Part shown: one piece after another, positions 17,299 to 23,660 of the stretch | How positions within the stretch are numbered: position 1 is the stretch's first letter | Layout: the number at the start of each line of letters is the position of its first letter | Origin: an uncultured Clostridia bacterium | GTDB lineage: Bacteria; Bacillota; Clostridia; Oscillospirales; Acutalibacteraceae | Direction of reading: 5' to 3' | Length of the DNA: 64,000 bases | NCBI GenBank assembly: GCA_947623205.1 | Contig: CANQGM010000006.1 | Span: 1 to 64,000 of the forward strand | The notes under the pieces: model-generated | Told to the model about the DNA's origin: nothing | The model's input: only the letters and a program-made list of their open reading frames with translations | Databases searched by the model: none | Program-made: the position numbers and the translations under genes

Positions 17299-18438
17299 TT
17301 AATTAATTTGATTTACTGCTCTGGAAAAATAATTGATTTGCTCATATTTTAAAAACGCAGACATTACTGCTCTGACAGTTCCCGTATTCTCTGTTTCAAA
17401 GCTCTGGTGCGCAAGCGGCGCACAGTGAAGCCCTGCACGCACAGCTATTCCGTACTTATCATTAAGAACTGATGCGACATCCTCACTGTCAAGATTTTTT
17501 ATATTAAATGAAATTACAGGTACGGAATTTTTTAAATCGGGACGCTGAGTATATAAAATTACATTTTTCATTTTGCTCAACATATCAAACATTCTTTGAG
17601 CAAGTTTCATTTCATAATTTTCAAGTTTCTGAGGGGTTCTGGATAACACAAACTTTATTCCGGCGTTTAATCCGGCTATACCGGGAAGATTCGGCGTTCC
17701 GCTTTCATATTTATCAGGAAGTATAGACGGCTGTGATTTATTTGATGACTGACTTCCTGTTCCGCCCTGTATAAAACTGTCGGGTGTAATATTTGAATTA
17801 ATAATAAGCATACCTGTTCCCATTGGTCCGTAAAGGCCCTTATGACCTGCCGTACACAAAAAGTCTATGCAGGTATCTTTTAATGATATGGGAACAACTC
17901 CCGCGGTTTGAGCTGCGTCAACACAAAACAAAATCCCATAAATTCTGCACATGGCCGCAATACGTTCAACAGGCAGCTTGACTCCGAATACATTTGACGC
18001 ATGCGTGCATATAACAAGCTTTGTGTTATCTTTTATTGCCTGCCTGAAGTTATCTATTGTATTTTCATCATCATAAGGAACATAGTCAGCGACAGAATAC
18101 TCCACTCCTGCTTCTTTTAATTTTTCAAGCGGCCGCACAACAGCGTTATGCTCAAGCGATGATATTACAGCATGATCTCCGGGTTTTAAAATTCCTTTAA
18201 TAACCGTATTAAGCGCAGTTGTGCAGTTATTTGTAAAAATTACGTTTTCCGGGCTGTCAATGCCAAATAGTTTTGCGGCATTCAGGCGACATTCATACAT
18301 TATTTCAGAAGCTTTCATAGAAAGCCTGTGCCCGCTTCGTCCGGGATTTGCGCCATATTTTACAAGAGTTTCATTTACAGCCTTGATAACAGAAGCCGGC
18401 TTTGGGAACGTTGTAGCACCATTATCAAGATAAATCAT
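17299..18438 (-). CDS. Cysteine desulfurase-like class V aminotransferase (TIGR01977 type)
   Basis: 379 residues, a PLP enzyme. IYLDNGATTFPKP at the N-terminus, SSLEHNAVVRPL, CVDAAQTAG and the PLP-lysine motif TAGHKGLYGPMG are present, and the C-terminal VRAGLHCAPLAHQ holds the reactive cysteine expected for NifS/SufS-type sulfur or selenium transfer. It overlaps the upstream DUF3343 gene by 4 bases. This two-gene arrangement suggests sulfur or selenium handling rather than general Fe-S assembly, since no SufU/IscU scaffold is nearby; that is inference. Confidence 0.88.
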   Translation of the reverse strand: MIYLDNGATTFPKPASVIKAVNETLVKYGANPGRSGHRLSMKASEIMYECRLNAAKLFGIDSPENVIFTNNCTTALNTVIKGILKPGDHAVISSLEHNAVVRPLEKLKEAGVEYSVADYVPYDDENTIDNFRQAIKDNTKLVICTHASNVFGVKLPVERIAAMCRIYGILFCVDAAQTAGVVPISLKDTCIDFLCTAGHKGLYGPMGTGMLIINSNITPDSFIQGGTGSQSSNKSQPSILPDKYESGTPNLPGIAGLNAGIKFVLSRTPQKLENYEMKLAQRMFDMLSKMKNVILYTQRPDLKNSVPVISFNIKNLDSEDVASVLNDKYGIAVRAGLHCAPLAHQSFETENTGTVRAVMSAFLKYEQINYFSRAVNQIN

Positions 18439-18662
18439 CTTTTTCCTACGGCCGCGGTGCCCAAAACGGAGATTCCGTTGCTCCTTAATATTTGTAGTGC
18501 TCTGTCAAAATCTTTCGGAACAAAAAGGCTGTACCCGCATGACCGAATCTTAATGTGTATGGGCGTGCGCACAACCTTTGAATTTATATTATATTTTTTC
18601 AATATATCTCTGCTTCTCATTGTATGAGTAACAGAGGTGAACATTATTAAGTTATCATTCAT
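18435..18662 (-). CDS. DUF3343 protein (putative Se/S carrier-like)
   Basis: 75 residues from ATG 18662, which has AGGTG upstream; the frame is open 12 codons further without a site. It is a small alpha/beta protein: a MFTSVTHTMRSRDIL start, a basic middle (RTPIHIKIRSCGYSLFV) with one cysteine, and an ILRSNGI segment. The family (PF11823) is described as a putative Se/S carrier. Overlap with the desulfurase-like gene supports it accepting the persulfide or selenide, with the single Cys as candidate carrier residue. Confidence 0.82.
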   Translation of the reverse strand: MNDNLIMFTSVTHTMRSRDILKKYNINSKVVRTPIHIKIRSCGYSLFVPKDFDRALQILRSNGISVLGTAAVGKR

Positions 18663-18715
18663 ATTTTTTTCACCTATCTGTTTAATGTGCGAAAGCACTA
18701 ATTTTTTGTAAAATC

Positions 18716-18754
18716 AGGTTTGTACTTACAATTGTACAAACCTACCAATTGTAC
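18716..18754. promoter_or_regulatory. Operator-like inverted and direct repeats
   Basis: A perfect 10-bp inverted repeat (AGGTTTGTAC 18716-18725 and GTACAAACCT 18734-18743) overlaps two direct copies of CAATTGTAC (18729-18737, 18746-18754). It lies about 55 bases upstream of the DUF3343-desulfurase genes (minus strand). No T-tract follows, so a regulator-binding site is more likely than a terminator. Confidence 0.5.
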
Positions 18755-18891
18755 TATTTTACACTACATAATATGATAAATTACGGAGCTTGGCACTAAA
18801 AGAATCTTTTATCTTAATGACTTTATCAAACTATTTTATAAAAAACCTCTTTTAAATGGTCAATATTAAAATTAAACTTGTTTTTAAATAA

Positions 18892-18920
18892 TTGACATCG
18901 CTGCCTAATTGTGATAATAT
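18892..18920 (+). promoter_or_regulatory. Sigma-A promoter upstream of the lipoprotein gene
   Basis: TTGACA, 17-nt spacer, TAATAT. The expected start near 18927 leaves a ~170-nt leader before ATG 19096, and this leader contains the first copy of the repeated hairpin element. The rest of 18755-18891 shows nothing recognisable beyond high AT content. Confidence 0.7.
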
Positions 18921-19000
18921 ATAACATAATATTTTTTAATATATGAAAATATGTGAAAATTAAATTTAATAATTAATTTCTTTTTCACATATTCATAGTC

Positions 19001-19068
19001 AAAAAATATCGTCCATTACTGCGAATAATGGACGGTTAAAAGAATAAATGTGATGTTTTTCACTCCTT
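19001..19068 (-). ncRNA. Candidate small RNA, copy 1 (antisense to the lipoprotein leader)
   Basis: Read on the minus strand: GGAGTGA, a small GTGA/TCAC hairpin, TTCTTTT, then a 9-bp stem (19026-19034 with 19010-19018) closing a TTCGCAG loop, then ATATTTTTTG. This is an intrinsic-terminator end. Copy 2 at 19657-19728 shares the 5' motif, both hairpins and the loop, but has a different stem. The promoter for this copy is weak (TTAAAC, 17 nt, AATAAT) and overlaps the first codons of the lipoprotein gene. Alternatively it is a structured part of the plus-strand leader. Confidence 0.5.
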
Positions 19069-19095
19069 AAATCCATTATTTGAGGAGAAAAACAG

Positions 19096-19653
19096 ATGTT
19101 TAACAAAAAAAGAGTTTTTGCTGCTTTAGTTTGTATAATTAGTTTTGCACTAACCATTATTATGAGTGGTTGCAGTAATTCAACAACATTGTCAACTATT
19201 TCTACAACTACTTCACAAACAACAGGTAACTCTTCTACATTGGTACAAACAACAGAAGAACCTACTACTGAGGAACCGACAACAGAAGAACCAACTACCG
19301 AAAAATCGACCCAAAAACCAACTCAAAAGTCAACTCAAAAATCAACTAAAAAGCCAACTCAAAAACCTACCGAAGCGCCTAAAAACATTGAAATTACAAA
19401 TGTTTCGTCCTCTGTTTCACCGGGAGAATATGCATATATCAGTATGCAAGGAGAACCTAACACAGATTATAGTATTACAGTTATATACAACAGCGGACCA
19501 AGTACAGCCGCAGGTCTATATACTAAAACTTCTGACAGTAACGGAAATGTAAGTTGGGAATGGAAAGTAGGTACAAGAACTGCCTCTGGCACATATCCAA
19601 TTATAATTTCAGGAGGAGGCAAGACTTACACAACAGAATTTACTGTATATTAA
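19096..19653 (+). CDS. Repeat-rich surface lipoprotein
   Basis: 185 residues; TGAGGAG precedes ATG 19096. The signal peptide ends in a lipobox (IIMSGC, Cys26), so it is lipid-anchored on the outer face of the membrane. Residues ~27-50 are Thr/Ser-rich. A repeat tract (~52-95) has three TTEEP-type units (the run continues as TTEKS) and then a basic TQKPTQKS/TKKP tract; this probably spans the wall. The C-terminal ~85 residues form one Ig-like beta domain (ITNVSSSVSPGEYAYI to TTEFTVY) with an aromatic SWEWKVG strand. No enzyme motif; binding or sensing is possible. It sits alone between two copies of a repeated RNA-like element. Confidence 0.82.
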   Translation: MFNKKRVFAALVCIISFALTIIMSGCSNSTTLSTISTTTSQTTGNSSTLVQTTEEPTTEEPTTEEPTTEKSTQKPTQKSTQKSTKKPTQKPTEAPKNIEITNVSSSVSPGEYAYISMQGEPNTDYSITVIYNSGPSTAAGLYTKTSDSNGNVSWEWKVGTRTASGTYPIIISGGGKTYTTEFTVY

Positions 19654-19656
19654 ATC

Positions 19657-19728
19657 AAAAAATTACCGTATGCTACTGCGAATAGCATACGGTAAAAAAA
19701 GAACTCATGTGAAGAATACTCACTCCAC
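19657..19728 (-). ncRNA. Candidate small RNA, copy 2, with its own promoter and terminator
   Basis: On the minus strand a near-consensus promoter (19735-19763) is followed within 7-9 bases by GGAGTGA, a GTGA/TCAC hairpin (7-nt loop), TTCTTTTTTT, a perfect 13-bp stem (19683-19695 with 19663-19675) around the loop TTCGCAG, and TTTTTT. The expected transcript is about 72 nt and ends 3 bases before the lipoprotein stop codon. Copy 1 keeps loop, 5' motif and layout while both stem strands differ, that is, the pairing is kept through covariation. No open frame of note lies inside. It matches no RNA family known to me. Confidence 0.6.
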
Positions 19729-19734
19729 AAATTT

Positions 19735-19763
19735 ATTTTACATTATGTGACAGAATATGTCAA
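19735..19763 (-). promoter_or_regulatory. Near-consensus promoter of candidate small RNA copy 2
   Basis: On the minus strand: TTGACA, 17-nt spacer, TAAAAT. No minus-strand protein gene lies within reach downstream, so a short RNA is the simplest product. Confidence 0.65.
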
Positions 19764-19773
19764 TATTTAAATA

Positions 19774-19818
19774 AGCTTTTATGGCTCTCTAATAAAAGTT
19801 GGGGTAACAAATAGAGCC
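19774..19818 (+). other. Possible H-type RNA pseudoknot
   Basis: CTTTTAT (19776-19782) pairs with ATAAAAG (19792-19798); the 9-nt loop starts with GGCTCT (19783-19788), which is complementary to AGAGCC at 19813-19818. The two helices can form together as a pseudoknot. No gene begins within 600 bases on the plus strand. Confidence 0.35.
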
Positions 19819-20363
19819 TACAGAAATAAAATTATTGTCACATCAGGGCGTAAATCTTTAAGAAAAAAAGAATCTTATATTTTATGCACAATTGTTATTT
19901 TTGAATAGGCAGTTTGCTGTTTTAGCATACTTTATGATAGCAACTAATTATAACATCTTTATATATATCTTTTGACAGATATAGGAAATTAGAGCATATC
20001 AAGTTCTAATATTGTTAAATATGGTAAGGAGCTGATTTTTGCTCAGTCGAAATGCAAAATTAATCCTTCTAATCGTCGTTCATAAAAACTGAAACACCTT
20101 TTTACACAAAATTACATTCATGTAACTATTTGTTTCTTTTTTGACTAAAATATGTTTTCAACATAACTAACAATTTTCCACAGCAGAAATTACAGTTTTC
20201 AACAGAAATCACATCTTTCCACAACGGAATTATAAATTATTTAATATTAATAAAATATACGCTTATATATTTTTAAAAAATATACAATATAACAAATAAT
20301 TATTTACTTGTAACTTAAAATATCAAATAATTTCATTTTTTTAAATTTATTTACAAAAAACAC
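19819..20363. other. Long AT-rich non-coding stretch
   Basis: No supported gene in either direction. It contains small inverted repeats (ATTAGA/TCTAAT about 19988-20010; TTTTGC/GCAAAA 20037-20059), the DnaA-box-like cluster at 20100-20223, and an extremely AT-rich tract from 20224 to the XRE promoter. Confidence 0.5.
20100..20223 (+). repeat. Cluster of DnaA-box-like repeats beside an AT-rich tract
   Basis: Five similar 9-mers in one orientation: TTTTACACA (20100-20108), TTTTCAACA (20155-20163), TTTTCCACA (20174-20182), TTTTCAACA (20196-20204), CTTTCCACA (20215-20223). The best are one mismatch from the DnaA box TTATNCACA. The last four are spaced 19, 22 and 19 bases, roughly two helical turns. 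About 140 bases of nearly pure A/T follow, as in unwinding regions. No dnaA or dnaN is adjacent, so this is not an ordinary chromosomal oriC. Confidence 0.45.
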
Positions 20364-20392
20364 TTGTTTTTTTTCTCTAAAGGTATTATAAT
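20364..20392 (+). promoter_or_regulatory. Promoter of the XRE regulator gene
   Basis: TTGTTT, 17-nt spacer, TATAAT, 61 bases before ATG 20454. Confidence 0.6.
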
Positions 20393-20453
20393 AACAACAC
20401 AATGTTTTTAAAGAATTTTATAATAGAATTATATATGATTTGGAGAGAAAAAA

Positions 20454-20705
20454 ATGAGACTTCGCAAACAGGAACTCGGAGACAGAAATTTGGTAGGCAA
20501 CCGTGTTGAATTGGTAAGAAAACAAAAGGGAATGAAGCAAAAAGAGCTTTTGGCGCAATTGCAGGTGAACGGTGTTGATATGAACGCGTCGGGGCTTTCA
20601 AAGCTTGAGGGGCAAATAAGATTTGTAACCGACATTGAGCTTGTTGCACTTGCCGATATTCTTGAAGTGTCTGTTGACTATCTGCTTGGCAGAGTAGATA
20701 AATAA
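20454..20705 (+). CDS. XRE-family helix-turn-helix transcriptional regulator
   Basis: 83 residues, essentially one HTH domain: RVELVRKQKGMKQKELLAQL forms the first helices, ASGLSKLEGQIR the recognition region, and LVALADILEVSVDYLLGR the classic C-terminal helices of this family. GGAGAG precedes the ATG. No effector domain is present. It stands alone between a long non-coding region and a convergent MocR gene, so its targets may be the repeats just upstream or distant genes. Confidence 0.88.
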   Translation: MRLRKQELGDRNLVGNRVELVRKQKGMKQKELLAQLQVNGVDMNASGLSKLEGQIRFVTDIELVALADILEVSVDYLLGRVDK

Positions 20706-20730
20706 TAAGTTTTTTGTTTACATATTATTT

Positions 20731-20756
20731 AAGGGGCTGAATTTCAGCCCCTTTTT
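20731..20756 (+). terminator. Intrinsic terminator after the XRE gene
   Basis: A 10-bp perfect stem (AAGGGGCTGA with TCAGCCCCTT, 3-nt loop) runs into TTTTT. It overlaps the 3' end of the convergent MocR gene. Confidence 0.85.
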
Positions 20757-22120
20757 GTATATAAAAGTATTTCGCTTATTTTTTTTATACCTTCGGATAT
20801 TTTACTTTCATCAATACCGGAAAAGCTTAAATTAAAAACATTGTATTCATTATCACACGGCATTATATTTATTGATTTATCTGCAAGTTCTGCTTCAATT
20901 TTTTTTCGGTCAATTTTTTTATTTATTTTTACGGCGACATATAACGAGGTCTCGTTAAATATTAAATCAGCTTTATCTTTAAAATAATTGTTAATGCAGT
21001 CAAGCATAATTTTACTTTTTTCAAGATAAACTCTTCTTGCTTTTCTTAAATGTATGTCTATTCTTCCGCTGTTAATATATTTTGCAAGTGCCGTCTGCTC
21101 GGTTTTAGAAGCCGTTTGGTTTGTCATTGACTTAACTTTATTGTACTTTGCCAGAAGCTTGTCCGGAAGCACCATATAGCTTATTCTGACTGACGGCAAA
21201 AGAACTTTTGAAAACGAACCGAGATAAATGGTATTTTCATTGTCATAATTCTGAACGCAGGGCATAGGGTGGGTTATGTATCTAAGTTCTCCGTTATAGT
21301 CGTCTTCAACAATAAGCGCATTATTTTTATTCGCCCAGTTTATAAGCTCAAGACGTCTTGTAACAGGCATATTTGTGCCGCTTTTATTTGTAAAATTAGG
21401 ATTAATAAGAATTATGTCAGGTTTAATATTATTTAGCGATGAAATTGTAACTCCGTCATTATCGCTGTCAAAATAGCAAATTTCAAATCCGAAGCTACTA
21501 AAAATAAATTCCGACTGTATGTAGCTTGACTCTGCCATTGCAACCCTTTTATTAATGCCGATAAGAGCGCAAAGCGTGTACAGCAAAGGCTGTGTTCCGG
21601 CGCCTACAATAATATTTTGCGCTGTTGTATTAACGCTTCTTGTACCGAGGCTGTATTTTTGCAATGCGTTTCTCAAAATTTCTTCACCCTGAGGTTCGCC
21701 GTATGAAGTAAGCATAAAATTTTGATTAAGTACATCTTTAACATACTTTTTCCATTCATTAATATTAATTATTTTTTTGTCAATGCTTCTGCCGCTGAAA
21801 TCGTATTCAAAGAGCTTTTTGTTATTGATTTTACTGTTGTCGGTTGTTTCAAACATTTTTGGCTTTATCTCAAATTGTGCCTCAACATAGTAACCGCTTT
21901 GCGGTTTATTTTTTATATATCCCTCGACGCATAACTGCTCATATGCGCTTGTTATTGTTATTTTTGAAACGCCGAGGTCGCTGCTCAAACGTCTGATTGA
22001 TGCAAGCTTAGCACCTTTTTTCAAGCTTCCGTTTTCAATCGAATTTCTTATTGAAAAATAAATTTGTCTGTACAGCGGAATATTTGAATTTTTATCTAAA
22101 ATAATGAAATCATACAGCAT
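20744..22120 (-). CDS. MocR-type GntR/aminotransferase-fusion regulator
   Basis: 458 residues. An N-terminal GntR winged helix (about 8-75: PLYRQIYFSIRNSIENGSL, KLASIRRLSSDLGVSKITI) joins a fold-type I aminotransferase domain. The PLP lysine is in the GSFSKVLLPSVR segment, and the INPNFTNKSGTNMP and EDDYNGELRY motifs are present. MocR proteins sense PLP or amino-acid ligands and control neighbouring genes, often vitamin B6 synthesis (PdxR). No pdxS/pdxT is visible, and the divergent neighbour is murD, so the target is not clear. Confidence 0.9.
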   Translation of the reverse strand: MLYDFIILDKNSNIPLYRQIYFSIRNSIENGSLKKGAKLASIRRLSSDLGVSKITITSAYEQLCVEGYIKNKPQSGYYVEAQFEIKPKMFETTDNSKINNKKLFEYDFSGRSIDKKIININEWKKYVKDVLNQNFMLTSYGEPQGEEILRNALQKYSLGTRSVNTTAQNIIVGAGTQPLLYTLCALIGINKRVAMAESSYIQSEFIFSSFGFEICYFDSDNDGVTISSLNNIKPDIILINPNFTNKSGTNMPVTRRLELINWANKNNALIVEDDYNGELRYITHPMPCVQNYDNENTIYLGSFSKVLLPSVRISYMVLPDKLLAKYNKVKSMTNQTASKTEQTALAKYINSGRIDIHLRKARRVYLEKSKIMLDCINNYFKDKADLIFNETSLYVAVKINKKIDRKKIEAELADKSINIMPCDNEYNVFNLSFSGIDESKISEGIKKISEILLYTKRG

Positions 22121-22135
22121 TTTATCACCGTCTAT

Positions 22136-22164
22136 ATTTTAGCATTATGCAAATATTATTTCAA
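22136..22164 (-). promoter_or_regulatory. Promoter of the MocR-type gene
   Basis: On the minus strand: TTGAAA, 17-nt spacer, TAAAAT, 15 bases from the start codon. Its -35 end lies only 16 bases from the divergent murD promoter, so the regulator could affect both. Confidence 0.65.
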
Positions 22165-22179
22165 TATTATTTAGAGTAG

Positions 22180-22208
22180 TTGAAATTTTCTTATTTACTC
22201 GGTATAAT
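22180..22208 (+). promoter_or_regulatory. Promoter of the murD operon
   Basis: TTGAAA, 17-nt spacer, TATAAT, 48 bases before ATG 22257. Confidence 0.7.
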
Positions 22209-22256
22209 AAATTAGTATGACATAAAACGAATCAATTAAATAAAAGGGGAATATAG

Positions 22257-23648
22257 ATGAATATTGCCGCAAAACGGTTTTTTGAAGAAATAAAGGGTAA
22301 AACAGTGGCTTTTATAGGAATTGGAACAAGTAATTTGCCCCTAATTAAATTGTTTGCCGAAAAAGGTGCAAAAGTTATTGCCTGTGATAAAAAAAGTTTT
22401 GAAAATCTGGGAGAAAACGCGTTAAAAGCAAAGGAATACGGCGCGCAGCTTGTTTTGGGTGAAAATTATTTGTCCGATATTAAAGCCGATATTGTATTCA
22501 GAAGTCCGGGCACTCCTTTTTATAAGGAAGAACTTACAAATCTCAGAGAACTGGGAACTGTACTTACCTCTGAAATGGAAGTATTTTTTGACCTCTGTCC
22601 GTGCAAAATAATTGCGGTAACGGGTTCGGACGGCAAAACAACAACTACCACAATTATTTCGGAATTTCTTAAAGCCTGCGGCAAAAAAGTGCATCTCGGT
22701 GGCAATATAGGCAGGCCTTTGCTTCCCGAAATCGAATCTGTAGGCAGCGAAGATTACGCCGTTGTTGAGCTGTCAAGTTTTCAGCTTATTTCAATGAGAA
22801 AAAGTCCTGAAATTGCCGTGATAACAAACCTTGCTCCCAATCATCTTGATATACATAAAGATATGCGGGAGTACGTTGACGCAAAAAAGAATATTATTCT
22901 TCATCAAAATGCTTTTTCTAAAGCAGTTATTAACCTTGACAACAAAATCACAAATGACTTTTCTGACATTATAAGGGGAAAAACTGTAAAATTCAGTATA
23001 AATCAAAAAGTTTATAACGGCGCATATCTTGACGGAACAACAATTTGCTATTCCGATTACGGCAAAACAACAAAAATTATGGATATTAACGATATAAAAA
23101 TCCCAGGTATGCATAATGTAGAAAACTACCTTGCCGCAATATCTGCGGTATGGGGAATAGTAAACGCCGACATAATGGCCGATGTTGCAAAAAAATTTGG
23201 CGGTGTTGAACACAGAGCAGAATTTGTGCGCGAGATCAACGGAGTAAAATACTATAATGATTCAATTGCTTCAAGTCCTACCCGTACCGCTTTGGGTACG
23301 CTGTCTCTTTATGACAAAAAAATAATAATTATAGCAGGCGGTTATGATAAACACATTCCTTATGAACCTCTCGGCCCTGTAATTAACAGTAAGGTTAAGC
23401 TGCTTATTCTTATGGGAGATACCGCGCCTAAAATCGAGACCGCTGTAAAAGGCGCCGAAAACTACGATGAAAATTTAATTGATATAGTTAATGTAAAAAA
23501 TATGGAAGAAGCTGTTTCGGTTGCCGCCGAACGTGCGGAAAACGGTGACATTGTATCGCTTTCACCGGCAAGCGCAAGCTTTGGCTTGTATAAAAATTTT
23601 GAAGAAAGAGGTAATCACTTTAAATCCATTGTAAATGCTTTAAAGTGA
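22257..23648 (+). CDS. murD: UDP-N-acetylmuramoylalanine-D-glutamate ligase
   Basis: 463 residues. It adds D-Glu to UDP-MurNAc-L-Ala in the cytoplasmic stage of peptidoglycan synthesis. N-terminal UDP-binding Rossmann domain, ATP loop VTGSDGKTTTT (121-131), central PNHLDIH, and C-terminal domain with AGGYDKHIPYE and SPASASFGLYKNFEERG, which distinguishes MurD from the other Mur ligases. It is outside the usual dcw cluster and heads a run with two M42 peptidases, an acetyltransferase and a PLP lyase. Confidence 0.96.
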   Translation: MNIAAKRFFEEIKGKTVAFIGIGTSNLPLIKLFAEKGAKVIACDKKSFENLGENALKAKEYGAQLVLGENYLSDIKADIVFRSPGTPFYKEELTNLRELGTVLTSEMEVFFDLCPCKIIAVTGSDGKTTTTTIISEFLKACGKKVHLGGNIGRPLLPEIESVGSEDYAVVELSSFQLISMRKSPEIAVITNLAPNHLDIHKDMREYVDAKKNIILHQNAFSKAVINLDNKITNDFSDIIRGKTVKFSINQKVYNGAYLDGTTICYSDYGKTTKIMDINDIKIPGMHNVENYLAAISAVWGIVNADIMADVAKKFGGVEHRAEFVREINGVKYYNDSIASSPTRTALGTLSLYDKKIIIIAGGYDKHIPYEPLGPVINSKVKLLILMGDTAPKIETAVKGAENYDENLIDIVNVKNMEEAVSVAAERAENGDIVSLSPASASFGLYKNFEERGNHFKSIVNALK

Positions 23649-23660
23649 CAAATTCAGTAT

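Noticed and set aside
18687..18698. GTGC-GAAA-GCAC hairpin followed by TAATTTTTT as a plus-strand terminator
   Set aside because: The stem is only 4 bp and no plus-strand gene lies upstream; it is just part of the 5' region of the minus-strand DUF3343 gene.
19010..19034. The hairpin before the lipoprotein gene as a plus-strand terminator
   Set aside because: On the plus strand it is followed by A-rich, not T-rich, sequence; the T6 tract exists only on the minus strand.
20386..20649. Minus-strand open frames opposite the XRE gene
   Set aside because: They are shadows of the real gene; the plus frame has a promoter, a ribosome binding site, HTH homology and a terminator.
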